In this document: piece by piece, positions 33,391 to 42,016 of the stretch
Position numbering within the stretch: the stretch's first letter is position 1
Layout of the letters: each line of letters begins with the position of its first letter
Source: a bacterium
GTDB taxonomy: Bacteria > Vulcanimicrobiota > Xenobia > Xenobiales > JADMJV01
DNA: 64,000 nucleotides
Reading direction: 5' to 3'
Assembly: GCA_018780265.1 (NCBI GenBank)
Contig: JADMJV010000012.1
Span: 66,200-130,199 of the forward strand
Position numbers and translations under genes: made by a program
Notes under the pieces: generated by a model
The model's database searches: none
Told to the model about the DNA's origin: nothing
The model's input: only the letters and a program-made list of their open reading frames with translations

Positions 33391-34896
33391 ATGTCCAGTC
33401 ACTTTCGAAAATTCTCTTTAGCGGCCGTCGCACTAACGACCCTGGGCTGCCTGGTGGGCTGCGGGACCAGCGGCAACAATACGGGGTTCCAGGCTCCGCC
33501 AGATACTGGCGGAGGTGTGGGCACCGGCACCGGCGGCACCGGCACCGGCACGGGTACTGGCACCGGCACAGGTACCGGCACCGGTGGATTGACGGGCGGG
33601 GCCACCGGCACTGCGGTGGTTAATCCTGCTCTGACAGCTACGGCCGCCACCGGTCTAACCCTCTCCAGCATGTTACCCACTGCGGGTGGTGTGGGCGGGG
33701 CTACCAATGCCTGCACGCGCCTGGGTATCGGTAACTTTGGAGCCACGCTGGGTACGCGAGTAGTGGTGGTTCAAGGCAATGGCAACGGGGTCGGGCAGGG
33801 CAAAGCCACCTTGCTGCCGCGCAATCCGGATGCGGTTCCCGGCTCCAGCAATATTTCTCTGAGCCGCGTGAATGGGACTGCGGTGGCTCCGCAGTTCAGC
33901 GCCACTGACCCTTTCGGGTTGCTGGTGGAAGCCAACACGGTTTACGTTACCAACAATTTCCGGGCGGCGCTTCAGGGTTCCTTGATCAGGTTTAGCAACA
34001 TTCAGGCTACCGGTGGCTCCACGGGGGATGTCGTAGGTGCGGTGGCCGGAAATCCTCTGTCGAACCTGGCAAACCCCATTGATGTGATTCGCGACGGAAA
34101 CTTCCTGTATGTGGCCGAGTATCAGGCGCGCGGGGCCGGCGGTCAGATTCGCCGTATCAATGAGACCACCAATGCGGTCGATGTGCTGGTAGCTAACACG
34201 AATTTCTGTTCCTCGATGGTGTTGGATACCAGCAACGGTCGCAAGTTTCTGTACATAGCCGAGAATGGAAACACCTCGGGCTCAGGGGCTCAGGGCGGTA
34301 TCGCTCGCATTGACCTGTCCGCCGGTTCTGCCTTCATAGCCGGTTCGCCGCTGACTACCGGTGGCACCGGCACGACCAGTTCGGCAGGGGTGACCTTTAT
34401 TCAGCCTCAGACGGGGGATGCGGCCTACGCCAATCCGTTTGACCTGGCCATTGATGACACCGGCAACGTGGTTGTCAGCGAAGGTCTCACCTACTTTGAC
34501 CCGTCCACCTTTGTGGCTCAGATCAACCAGGGCCGAATTCGTGTGATTAAGGGGACTGTAACGGGTGGTGCTCCCTCGCCCACCAGTCGCACGATCTTGA
34601 CAGGCTTGACCGGCAGTCGGGGGGTTTCAATTGTGCGTGAAGATACCGCGGGCGACTCCAACACGGTCTTCTTCATGGATGGACCGGTCGGCCTGAATAG
34701 CAACGCGCGTCAGGTTACCTTCCGCAACACTGATGGCGGTATTTTCCGCTATCTGCTGCTTGACCAGGGTAAACTCAACGCGCTGGATACTTTGTTTGAT
34801 GCCGGTTCCGCATCCAATCCGGTGGTTCCGGCCAACTTGAAGTATACCGTCAGCTTCACGGGCGGTATTAACGGACAGGTTATCGATATTCGCTAA
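33391..34896 (+). CDS. Lipoprotein with Gly-Thr linker and beta-propeller-like domain
   Basis: 501 residues with a strong ribosome site (GTAGGAGG). A lipoprotein signal ends in LVGCGTSG. A low-complexity Gly/Thr linker (about 43-67) leads to a long domain with repeated blades: FGLLVEANTVYVTNN, NPIDVIRDGNFLYVAEY, NPFDLAIDDTGNVVVSE. These resemble NHL or SBBP-type beta-propellers. It is probably anchored in the envelope and binds a ligand. A clear terminator follows. Confidence 0.78.
   Translation: MSSHFRKFSLAAVALTTLGCLVGCGTSGNNTGFQAPPDTGGGVGTGTGGTGTGTGTGTGTGTGTGGLTGGATGTAVVNPALTATAATGLTLSSMLPTAGGVGGATNACTRLGIGNFGATLGTRVVVVQGNGNGVGQGKATLLPRNPDAVPGSSNISLSRVNGTAVAPQFSATDPFGLLVEANTVYVTNNFRAALQGSLIRFSNIQATGGSTGDVVGAVAGNPLSNLANPIDVIRDGNFLYVAEYQARGAGGQIRRINETTNAVDVLVANTNFCSSMVLDTSNGRKFLYIAENGNTSGSGAQGGIARIDLSAGSAFIAGSPLTTGGTGTTSSAGVTFIQPQTGDAAYANPFDLAIDDTGNVVVSEGLTYFDPSTFVAQINQGRIRVIKGTVTGGAPSPTSRTILTGLTGSRGVSIVREDTAGDSNTVFFMDGPVGLNSNARQVTFRNTDGGIFRYLLLDQGKLNALDTLFDAGSASNPVVPANLKYTVSFTGGINGQVIDIR
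33519..33587 (+). repeat. In-frame Gly-Thr coding repeat
   Basis: Imperfect tandem GGCACC/GGCACA/GGTACC units encode a Gly-Thr linker in the lipoprotein. Being a 6-base unit, copy changes would alter linker length without shifting frame. Confidence 0.85.
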
Positions 34897-34915
34897 CTTA
34901 ACTGTAGGTTGGAAC

Positions 34916-34954
34916 GAGGGCCTGGGCGAGGAGTCGCTCGGGCTCTTTTTCTTT
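34916..34954 (+). terminator. Intrinsic terminator after the lipoprotein gene
   Basis: Stem GCCTGGGC/GCTCGGGC with a GAGGAGTC-type loop, extended by GU/GC pairs, followed by TTTTTCTTT. It starts 20 bases after the stop. Confidence 0.75.
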
Positions 34955-34965
34955 GGAGGAGGAAG

Positions 34966-36726
34966 GTGACGCTGAAAGAAAATCAACCTATGCGCAAGTT
35001 CTCCTTAATATGTCTGGCACTGGCCTGTCCCGCCTGGTCGGAAGAGCCGCCCGCGCTGGCTTTTCCGTCGTGGCAACGGACTTCCAACGGAGTCAAGCTG
35101 GTTTGCTCTCAGAAGCCCAGCGCGGTCTATTTTCGGCGGGCTCCCGAAAGGTTGGTGGTAGAGTTCGCCGGTGTTACGATGCAGGGTGGGCCTCCTGGGG
35201 CCGCACCGGTGGCCGGGATCAGCGAAATTCGCTGGCGCCAGCCCGACATCTCCCATGCAGTTTGTGAAGTGGGCCTGAGCTATCGGTTGCCGGCCACCCA
35301 GGTGAAACCGGTGGGCGATGGTCTGGAGATTTCGCTGAACTACAGCTGGGAAGATGCTTTTAAATTGACACCGGCCGTGATTTGGAAGCGCTTTGAGCGG
35401 GCCCAGGAGGGACGCTACCTGCTTTGGAACGAGTTGCAGGTGGATCCCAGTGACCCGGCCGTGGGGTTGGAAGTGGGATTGGCCAAGGATCGGGTGGATA
35501 GCCGCGAGCGAACCACCGACATGATTTCGCGACTGGGCGCTTTGGCGGGGGTCAACGGCGGCTATTTTGCCGATTCGGGCGGACCTCTGGGAGTGGTTTA
35601 TAAGGGAGGTAAGTTGGTCAGCCCCCATGTGGGGAGGCGACCTCCCCGCACCACTCTGGGCGTGATGAAGGATCGCCACATCGAGATGGAACAGGTGGTG
35701 GCCCAGAAGGGGCAACTGGCCTCTCGTTCGGGAGAAACCTGGGCGGAAGTGGATCTGGCTTTGGGCGGAGGGCCGCGTCTGTTGCGACGGGGACGGGTGG
35801 CGCTGACCACTGACGAAGAAGAGTTGGGACCCAAGGGCAACGATATCACCAGGATTACCTCGCGCACGGCGGTGGCCACCACCCGCGATGGCCGAATTTT
35901 GATTGTGGCCGCTTCGGGTTATCACGACAATCATATGCAGGGACTGCGTCTGGAGGAGTTGGCCGGGGAGTTATTGAGGCGGGGCGGCAGTGAGGCGATG
36001 AATTTGGACGGGGGCGCCAGTACTACCATGGCCGTTGGCGATCAGGTGGTGTCGCGGGGGCCGGCCGCACCCCGACTGGAGAAGGCCGTGGCCACCACCT
36101 TGCTGGTGCGCGACTCGCGCGGGGGGACCTATCCTTGTAAGGTGCAGCTGAAGTGCAGCGAGTGTGAACTGCCTGCCGACGGGGCCAGCAAGGTGGTACT
36201 GGAGGCCAGTGTGCGCGACGCGGCCGGCCGAGCGGTGCCGGATGGCACCAGTGTGCGCTTTTTTGGCGAGCGACTGCACCTTTTTAAGTCGACCGCTACT
36301 ACCCAGGGCGGGGTGGCCAGCGTGGAAGGGCTTTCCCTGGCCAGTCCTGGCACTGCCAAGGTGATTGCCGATTGTGGGGCCGCTCGCGGGGATGTGGAGA
36401 TCCGCTTGGTGGCGGGACCGGTGGCGCGTTTGTGGACTCGACTGCAGCCCGTGGTGTCGACACCGGGCAAATTTTCGCTGACCGTGCAGGCCGTGGACCG
36501 CTGGCAGAGTCCGGTCAAGAATGTGGCTCTGTCTCTGGCTGACGGGACGTCTCAGTTGAGCGGAGCCAATGGGCAGACCACTTTTGAAGTGCTGCGCCCG
36601 CCGGGGAGTGCGGCGGGTTCTGTGTCTGTGACCTGCGAGGGCGGGCCCAGCCTGGAGGTGCCCTTGCCGGCGGTGGAAATGATTCGCCCCCCGGCGGATG
36701 TGCCGGGGGGCGAAGTAGTGCCTTAG
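34966..36726 (+). CDS. Exported phosphodiester glycosidase (NAGPA/DUF2233) with AMIN-like and Ig-like domains
   Basis: 586 residues from GTG at 34966 (GGAGGAGGAAG just before it); ATG at 34990 is possible but lacks a ribosome site. Signal peptide (about 1-25), then an AMIN-like strand region (about 40-120), and a NAGPA-type domain (about 150-395) with GVNGGYFADSGGPLG, TTLGVMKD, and the catalytic-site phrase MNLDGGASTTM. The C-terminal 170 residues hold a Big/invasin-type Ig domain (LPADGASKVVLEASVRDAAGRAVPDGTSV). AMIN domains bind envelope polymers, so the enzyme may act on phosphodiester-linked sugars in the wall or capsule. Confidence 0.82.
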   Translation: MTLKENQPMRKFSLICLALACPAWSEEPPALAFPSWQRTSNGVKLVCSQKPSAVYFRRAPERLVVEFAGVTMQGGPPGAAPVAGISEIRWRQPDISHAVCEVGLSYRLPATQVKPVGDGLEISLNYSWEDAFKLTPAVIWKRFERAQEGRYLLWNELQVDPSDPAVGLEVGLAKDRVDSRERTTDMISRLGALAGVNGGYFADSGGPLGVVYKGGKLVSPHVGRRPPRTTLGVMKDRHIEMEQVVAQKGQLASRSGETWAEVDLALGGGPRLLRRGRVALTTDEEELGPKGNDITRITSRTAVATTRDGRILIVAASGYHDNHMQGLRLEELAGELLRRGGSEAMNLDGGASTTMAVGDQVVSRGPAAPRLEKAVATTLLVRDSRGGTYPCKVQLKCSECELPADGASKVVLEASVRDAAGRAVPDGTSVRFFGERLHLFKSTATTQGGVASVEGLSLASPGTAKVIADCGAARGDVEIRLVAGPVARLWTRLQPVVSTPGKFSLTVQAVDRWQSPVKNVALSLADGTSQLSGANGQTTFEVLRPPGSAAGSVSVTCEGGPSLEVPLPAVEMIRPPADVPGGEVVP

Positions 36727-38186
36727 AAGTTGCCCCAGATGTGCTGGTTGGTGACTTCGTGGTGGTAGATGATCTCGCCGGTCTTGACCTGCGTGCCCAG
36801 TTCTTTGGGTGAGCGCTCGGCGGCGGCCAGTTTGCGCTCCAGGTATTTTTCCTTGTTGTCGGCGCCCAGGACTTCTTCCATGAAGCTGCTGCTCTTGAAG
36901 AGGCGGATGGCGTCATAGATGTTGCCCGGCAGGTACTTGGTGCGGGTGCGCCGGGTTTCCGAGGTGATGGTCTCGGTCATGGGGCCTTCCAGTCCGGTCT
37001 TGAGAATGGCGTAGAAGGCCAGGTAGGGGTTGGCGTCGGGGGCCACGGTGCGCACTTCGATGCGGGCCGACTTTTCGTTGCCCAGGGGGATGCGCACCAT
37101 GGAGGTGCGGTCTACCGGGGAGCTCTTGATCTGATTGGGCGCTTCGTAGTGGGGGTCGAGGCGACGGTAGGCGTTGACGCTGGGGTTGAGGAGCAGGCAC
37201 AGGTCGTTGGCGCTGTTGAGAATGCGATCGACGAATTCCCAGGCCGACTTGCTGATCTTTTCCTCGCCGTTAGCGTCGAAGAATGAGTTTTTACCGCGCT
37301 TGCTGATGGACAGGTTGGTGTGCATGCCGCTGCCGTTGATGCCCGCGATGGGCTTGGGCAGGAAGCTGGCGGTGTAACCCATATTGGCGGCGACCTGACG
37401 GGCTACCAGTTTGTAGAGCTGGAGCTGGTCGGCGGCCAACAGGGCCTCAGAGTAGCTATAGTTTAGCTCGAACTGGGAGGGGGCTACCTCGGGGTGATCC
37501 TTCTCGTTTTCGAAGGCCATGGCGCGCTGGGCTTCGGCCAGCCGGTCGATGAACAGCTTGAGCGGGTCGTTGGGTAGCGAGTTGTAGTAGCCGCCGCTGG
37601 AGACCAGCTTGAAGCCCTGGCGGGGGTTGAAGGTCTGCTCGGAATTGAGACCGTCGAAGAGGAAGCCTTCGCACTCGACGGCGATGTTGGCCTCCATGCC
37701 TTTCTTGAAGAGGGTCTCGGAGTAGTCCTTGAGGACGCCACGCATGTCGGACTTGTAGCTCTTGCCCTCGGCGTCTTTGATGAGGCCGAAAACGATGACT
37801 TTGCCGGGTCCGAAGATGTCGCTGGGGAGCCAACGGAAGGAGCCCCAGTCGATGGCCAGGCGCAGGTCGGATTCGCTGACCACCGAGAAACCGCGGATGG
37901 AGGAGCCGTCGAAGGTGAGGTTATCGTGCGACTTGAGCAGAAACTTCTTGTCGTAGTCGAGCATGTGGAAGCGGCCTTCGAGGTCGGAGAAACAGACAGT
38001 GACGGCTTTGATGCGCTTTTCGTCGCCCAAATACTTGAGATAGAAGTCCTGCAGCTCCTTGTCGCTCTTGCGAGCCTGCTGCTTCTGCTTGGCTTCGAGG
38101 TTCATTTCCTCGAGCAGGTCGTAGGGGATTTCCAGAAAGTCTTTCAAGACGATTGGACCGGTTGGTTTAGGAATACTCTTAATCAT
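36723..38186 (-). CDS. glnA: Glutamine synthetase type I
   Basis: 487 residues. It makes glutamine from glutamate, ammonia and ATP. Beta-grasp segment FDGSSIRGF, metal/ATP site NGSGMHTNLS, NPSVNAYRRL, and IEVRTVAPDANPYLA are present. The GlnE adenylylation sequence of the enteric type (NLYDLPPEE) is missing; KYLPGNIYDAIRLF stands there, so regulation by adenylylation is unlikely. The first 40 residues are more charged than usual. It overlaps the convergent glycosidase gene by 4 bases. A promoter sits directly before the ATG. Confidence 0.94.
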   Translation of the reverse strand: MIKSIPKPTGPIVLKDFLEIPYDLLEEMNLEAKQKQQARKSDKELQDFYLKYLGDEKRIKAVTVCFSDLEGRFHMLDYDKKFLLKSHDNLTFDGSSIRGFSVVSESDLRLAIDWGSFRWLPSDIFGPGKVIVFGLIKDAEGKSYKSDMRGVLKDYSETLFKKGMEANIAVECEGFLFDGLNSEQTFNPRQGFKLVSSGGYYNSLPNDPLKLFIDRLAEAQRAMAFENEKDHPEVAPSQFELNYSYSEALLAADQLQLYKLVARQVAANMGYTASFLPKPIAGINGSGMHTNLSISKRGKNSFFDANGEEKISKSAWEFVDRILNSANDLCLLLNPSVNAYRRLDPHYEAPNQIKSSPVDRTSMVRIPLGNEKSARIEVRTVAPDANPYLAFYAILKTGLEGPMTETITSETRRTRTKYLPGNIYDAIRLFKSSSFMEEVLGADNKEKYLERKLAAAERSPKELGTQVKTGEIIYHHEVTNQHIWGNF

Positions 38187-38221
38187 TGCAGCACTTTAGC
38201 AAACTGGTTTTATTTTTGCAA
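38187..38221 (-). promoter_or_regulatory. Predicted leaderless promoter of glnA
   Basis: Minus strand: TTGCAA, 17 bases, TAAAGT, 6 bases, ATG at 38186. There is no Shine-Dalgarno sequence before the ATG. No sigma-54 (GG-N10-GC) site is seen in the region. Confidence 0.65.
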
Positions 38222-38300
38222 TGGTTAGTCTTGTTGATGCAGGATTTAGCTTAATTTGCCTGTGTTTTAAGGTTTTCAGGTGGGGTAAGGTGGTGAGTCT

Positions 38301-39197
38301 ATGAGTATATTTCACAGCGGTTTTGTGGCCCTGGTGGGCAAACCCAATGTGGGTAAGTCCACACTGGTTAACGCATTGGTGGGCCGTCCCATCAGTATTA
38401 CTTCCTCCAAGCCGGAGACGACGCGGCGACGCGTGTTGGGGGTGATTCACGGGGAGGGTTATCAGATCGTGTTGGTGGATACGCCAGGATTGGCGGCCGG
38501 CCACACTTTGCTGGGCAAGAAGCTGCGCGAGATGGCCACCAGTGAGGGTATGGAGGCCGATATGGTGGCCTTTGTGGTGGATGTGACCCATTATCCGACC
38601 AAGGAGGATCGGGCCGCCGCTGAGGTGTTTTCGAAGGCCAACTGCAAGAAGGTGCTGATCGCCAATAAGGTAGACGTGCATGATACGGCCGAGAAGGTTT
38701 TGCCCTATTTGGAGGCCTATGCGGCCCTGGGCGATTTTGGTGAGGTGCTGCCAGTGTCGGCTCAGAAGGGCACTAATCTGGATAAGTTCAAAGCGCTGAT
38801 GATTGAGGCTTTGCCGGAAGGGGTGGCCTACTTTCCGCCCGAGAGCGTCCACGATCTGGACAAGAGGACGCGGGTCGAGGAGTTGATTCGCGAGCAGGTA
38901 CTGCGAGCCACCCGTCAGGAGGTGCCCCACGCCGTGGCCGTGCGGGTGGAAGATATGAAGCCGGGCGATGATAATCCCGATGTGACTCTGATTCGGGCCA
39001 TTTTGTATGTGGAGCGAGACAGTCAACGCAAGATCCTGATTGGCAAGAAGGGCGAGATGCTCAAGAAGTTGGGCATGGAGGCCAGGCCGTTGCTGGAGCA
39101 GGAGTTGGGCGGGCGGGTGTTTTTGGAGCTGTGGGTTAAGGTTAAGGAGGGCTGGCGCGATAGGCCCGACTGGTTGCGAGCGCTTGGGTACGAGTAA
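38301..39197 (+). CDS. era: GTPase Era
   Basis: 298 residues, normal length. Binds the 3' end of 16S rRNA and aids 30S assembly. G1 VGKPNVGKST, the switch region with TTRRRVLG, G3 DTPG, G4 NKVD, and the C-terminal KH domain (RKILIGKKGEMLKKLG) are all present. In many bacteria era is followed by recO; here a BMC locus separates them, with recO at 45186. Confidence 0.95.
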   Translation: MSIFHSGFVALVGKPNVGKSTLVNALVGRPISITSSKPETTRRRVLGVIHGEGYQIVLVDTPGLAAGHTLLGKKLREMATSEGMEADMVAFVVDVTHYPTKEDRAAAEVFSKANCKKVLIANKVDVHDTAEKVLPYLEAYAALGDFGEVLPVSAQKGTNLDKFKALMIEALPEGVAYFPPESVHDLDKRTRVEELIREQVLRATRQEVPHAVAVRVEDMKPGDDNPDVTLIRAILYVERDSQRKILIGKKGEMLKKLGMEARPLLEQELGGRVFLELWVKVKEGWRDRPDWLRALGYE

Positions 39198-39201
39198 AGG
39201 A

Positions 39202-39242
39202 ACCGCTGGAAGGCGGAGCGAACGCCGGGGTCGGTGTTTTTT
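39202..39242 (+). terminator. Likely intrinsic terminator between era and the BMC operon
   Basis: ACCG/CGGT and GGCG/CGCC stems separated by a small internal loop, then TTTTTT. It would isolate the BMC genes from era. Confidence 0.45.
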
Positions 39243-39253
39243 GAACAGGAAAG

Positions 39254-39574
39254 GTGGATCTAAAGGTGACAACCTACGAAGCTCTCGGAATGATTGAAAC
39301 CAAGGGCCTGGTGGCGATGGTGGAAGCCTCCGACGCCATGGTCAAAGCGGCCAACGTCAAACTCATTGGCTGGGAAAAGATCGGCGCCGGCTACGTCACG
39401 GCTATGGTGCGTGGAGATGTGGCCGCCGTGCGCGCTGCTACCGACGCAGGGGCCGCCGCGGCCCGCAAAGTGGGCGAATTGATCGCCGTCCACGTGATCC
39501 CCCGCCCGCACAGGGATCTGGACGATGTGCTCCCGATCGCCCCGCCCGCCATCAAAGACAAGGCCGGCAAGTAA
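39254..39574 (+). CDS. BMC-domain hexameric shell protein (EutM/PduA/CcmK-like)
   Basis: 106 residues, one BMC domain (PF00936). The signature [21 protein letters not shown] is followed by [23 protein letters not shown], which forms the hexamer core and pore region. Starts are GTG at 39254 (AGGA upstream) or GTG at 39266, which gives the more usual MTTYEALG. It is the only hexamer gene in the locus; no tandem-BMC (trimer) gene is seen. It makes the flat facets of the microcompartment. Confidence 0.93.
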   Translation: MDLKVTTYEALGMIETKGLVAMVEASDAMVKAANVKLIGWEKIGAGYVTAMVRGDVAAVRAATDAGAAAARKVGELIAVHVIPRPHRDLDDVLPIAPPAIKDKAGK

Positions 39575-39581
39575 GTAGTCT

Positions 39582-40316
39582 TTGACCGTGGACGCCTCGC
39601 TGATTCAGCTGGTCACCGACTTGGTGATGGCTGAAATGAGCCGGGGTGAGGGCGTGAAGCCCTCGCCCTCGCCCTCGCCCTCGGGCCGTCGGCTGCTGCT
39701 TGTGCCGGCTCCGGCCGCCAGCGGCGCTGTCGACCCCCTGTGGGATGGTTTGCGCGAGGTGCCGGGCGTGAGTTGGACGGCGGTGCGCGTGCCGGGAGTG
39801 AGTGAAAGTCGCCTGAGCGGAGCGCGCTGGATCGACCCGCCTTTGGTGTGGGACGAACTGGTGCATTCGATGGAGGCGGTGGTCCTGCCCGTGTTTCGTC
39901 TGGAAGTGATCAGTCGCACGGCCTTGTTGCTAGGCGATGTTCCGGCCAGCGCCGCGGCCCTGGCCGGGGTGATGCAGGGGATACCGGTGTTGGCCAGCGC
40001 TCACGAGGTGGATCAGTTAAAGAGGTCTTCGGGAAGACTGCCCGGGCCGTTTCTGTCGCTCTTTCATCAGCACTTGCGGAGCGTAGAAGGTATGGGCATT
40101 CAGGTGCTCGAGTCGAGCGCACTGATCGCGCGCTTGGGGGCCCGTCAGGCGGCACTTCCCTCGGCGGGGAAAGGGCGCGACGTGGTGACCTTCTCTGATC
40201 TGGAGGCGGCCGCTCGGGCCGGTCTGAAGGTGCTACAGTTGACTCCGGGCACTATCGTTACTCCGCTGGCTCGCGAGAAGGCAGCGCAAATGGGCATCGA
40301 GGTTCGTTTCTCATGA
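39582..40316 (+). CDS. BMC-associated flavoprotein-like protein with encapsulation peptide
   Basis: 244 residues. Start is TTG at 39582 or GTG at 39588. Residues 4-20 (SLIQLVTDLVMAEMSR) form an amphipathic helix followed by a Ser-Pro linker, the layout of encapsulation peptides. The body has VVLPVFRLEVISRTALLLGD and GVMQGIPVLAS, which resemble the flavoprotein-like family seen in some eut operons that lack EutJ and a phosphotransacetylase. The enzymatic role of that family is not known to me. The stop overlaps the next gene by 4 bases. Confidence 0.68.
   Translation: MTVDASLIQLVTDLVMAEMSRGEGVKPSPSPSPSGRRLLLVPAPAASGAVDPLWDGLREVPGVSWTAVRVPGVSESRLSGARWIDPPLVWDELVHSMEAVVLPVFRLEVISRTALLLGDVPASAAALAGVMQGIPVLASAHEVDQLKRSSGRLPGPFLSLFHQHLRSVEGMGIQVLESSALIARLGARQAALPSAGKGRDVVTFSDLEAAARAGLKVLQLTPGTIVTPLAREKAAQMGIEVRFS
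39660..39683 (+). repeat. Four tandem CCCTCG hexamers in a linker
   Basis: Four exact copies encode Ser-Pro repeats between the putative encapsulation helix and the body of the flavoprotein-like protein. Copy change would vary linker length in frame. Confidence 0.85.
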
Positions 40317-40606
40317 TCTTGGGTCGCATAATTGGCACCGTGGTGTGCACGCAGAAGGATCCACGCCTGTCAGGTCATTCGCTGCAGGTGGTGGAGCCAA
40401 TTTCGATGGCTACCCAAAAGAGCGACGGCAAGCCGCTGGTGGCCATCGATACGGTGGGGGCGGGACTGGGCGAGGTGGTTTTGGTGGTGACGGGCAGTTC
40501 GGCACGCCAGACCGAGTCCACCACGGGAACGCCCGTGGATGCCGTGATTATGGGCATTGTGGACTGTATCGACCTGGACGGTCAACGGGTTTTTGAGAAG
40601 GGGTAG
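40313..40606 (+). CDS. Pentameric BMC shell vertex protein (EutN/CcmL)
   Basis: 97 residues. Begins MILGRIIGTVVCTQKDPRLSG and ends with DAVIMGIVDCIDLDG, the two hallmarks of EutN/CcmL beta-barrels that cap the vertices. It is the first of three such genes in the locus. Overlaps by 4 bases with the gene before and lies 3 bases from the aldehyde dehydrogenase gene. Confidence 0.93.
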   Translation: MILGRIIGTVVCTQKDPRLSGHSLQVVEPISMATQKSDGKPLVAIDTVGAGLGEVVLVVTGSSARQTESTTGTPVDAVIMGIVDCIDLDGQRVFEKG

Positions 40607-40609
40607 GCT

Positions 40610-42016
40610 ATGGATCGCGATCAAGTGCAGAAAATCGTCGAAGAAGTGGTGCGCCGTGTTTCCCGTGCTCAGGTGGAGGTTCCCATGGGCAAAGAGGGCG
40701 TGTTTCAGAAGGCTGACGATGCCGTAGCCGAGGCCGGCAAGGCTTACCTGAAATGGAAGGCCACCACTCAAGAGGTGAAGGCCAACTGCATTGCCGCCAT
40801 GCGCGCCGTGAGTTTGAAGCACGCCCAGGAGATGGCCGACCTGGCTCACGCCGAAACCGGTCTGGGGCGGGCAGAGGATAAGTTTAAGAAGAATGTTTTG
40901 GTGGCCCGCAAGACGCCCGGCCTGGAGGACCTGGAAGCCCGGGTGCTGACCGGCGACGGCGGTTTGACGCTGTTGGAGCGGGCCCCCTTTGGCGTGATCT
41001 GCTCGATTACGCCCACCACCAATCCGGTGGCCACCATCATCAATAATTCGATCAGTATGCTGGCGGCGGGCAATTCGGTGGTCTTCAATCCCCATCCCCG
41101 CGCCAAGAAGTGCAGTTTGCGCATGATGAATCTGCTCAATCAGGCCATCGTGTCGGCGGGTGGACCGGAAAATCTTTTGACCAGCGTGGCTTCGCCTACT
41201 TTGGAGACCAGTCAGGTTTTGATGGTTCATCCGGGGGTGCGGGTGCTGGTGGTGACGGGCGGCCCGGGGGTGGTGCTGCAGGCCATGAAGTCCGGCAAGA
41301 AGACGATTGCGGCCGGACCTGGCAATCCCCCGGTGGTAGTGGACGAGACGGCCGACCTGGCCCAGGCTACCCGCGACGTGGTGGCCGGTTCGTCCTTTGA
41401 TAACAACGTGATGTGCACTTGTGAGAAGGAAGTCTTTGTGGTCGAGGCCGTCTATCGCCAGTTTATGGAGCGATTGGCCCGTCAGAGCGTGTTTATCTTG
41501 AATACACGCCAGATCGATGAGTTGAGCCGGGTGATCTTTCAGGCCCCACCGGTGGGTGGCAACAAGCTGGTGCTCAACAGCGACCTGGTGGGTCAGCACG
41601 CCTGTGATATCGCCAAAACGATCGGGCTGGATCTGCCCCGTGAAATTCGCCTGTTGATTGCCGAAGTACCTGAGGACCATCCGCTGGTTCAAAAAGAGCA
41701 GATGATGCCGGTGTTGCCCATCGTGCGGGCGCGCGATGCCGAGTCGGCCATTAAGATGGCTTTGCTGGCTGAGGGCGAGCGCTACCACACGGCCGTGATG
41801 CATTCGCACAATCTGCGCAACCTGAGCATTATGGCCAAGGCCGTCAATGCCAACATCTTCGTGAAAAACGGTCCCAACTATGCAGGGCTGGGCTTTGGTG
41901 GTGAAGGATTTACTACCATGACCATCGCCGGCTCCACAGGAGAGGGTTGCACCACGGCCCGCAGTTTTACCCGCGAGCGTCGTTGCGCCCTGGTTGAACA
42001 CTTTAACATCGTCTAG
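40610..42016 (+). CDS. CoA-acylating aldehyde dehydrogenase (BMC type, EutE/PduP-like)
   Basis: 468 residues. Oxidises an aldehyde (likely acetaldehyde from DeoC) to acyl-CoA with NAD+. Residues 4-18 (DQVQKIVEEVVRRVS) are an encapsulation-peptide-like helix joined by a linker to the catalytic body. The nucleophile is Cys269 in FDNNVMCTCEKEVFVV, which aligns with the PduP/EutE FDNNLPC motif. TPTTNPVATIINNSI and GPGNPPVVVDETAD in the cofactor domain are also typical. The second Cys (271) is unusual. Core enzyme of the locus. Confidence 0.94.
   Translation: MDRDQVQKIVEEVVRRVSRAQVEVPMGKEGVFQKADDAVAEAGKAYLKWKATTQEVKANCIAAMRAVSLKHAQEMADLAHAETGLGRAEDKFKKNVLVARKTPGLEDLEARVLTGDGGLTLLERAPFGVICSITPTTNPVATIINNSISMLAAGNSVVFNPHPRAKKCSLRMMNLLNQAIVSAGGPENLLTSVASPTLETSQVLMVHPGVRVLVVTGGPGVVLQAMKSGKKTIAAGPGNPPVVVDETADLAQATRDVVAGSSFDNNVMCTCEKEVFVVEAVYRQFMERLARQSVFILNTRQIDELSRVIFQAPPVGGNKLVLNSDLVGQHACDIAKTIGLDLPREIRLLIAEVPEDHPLVQKEQMMPVLPIVRARDAESAIKMALLAEGERYHTAVMHSHNLRNLSIMAKAVNANIFVKNGPNYAGLGFGGEGFTTMTIAGSTGEGCTTARSFTRERRCALVEHFNIV

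Noticed and set aside
33519..33587. Repeated GGCACC units as a CRISPR-like array
   Set aside because: There are no spacers. It is an in-frame low-complexity linker in a lipoprotein gene.
38286..38300. TAAGGT before era as another leaderless -10 box
   Set aside because: Nine bases separate it from the ATG, the -35 is poor, and an AAGGTGG ribosome site is present.
40370..42001. Minus-strand frame of 543 codons opposite the aldehyde dehydrogenase
   Set aside because: Same reasons; the plus strand is a well-recognised BMC enzyme.
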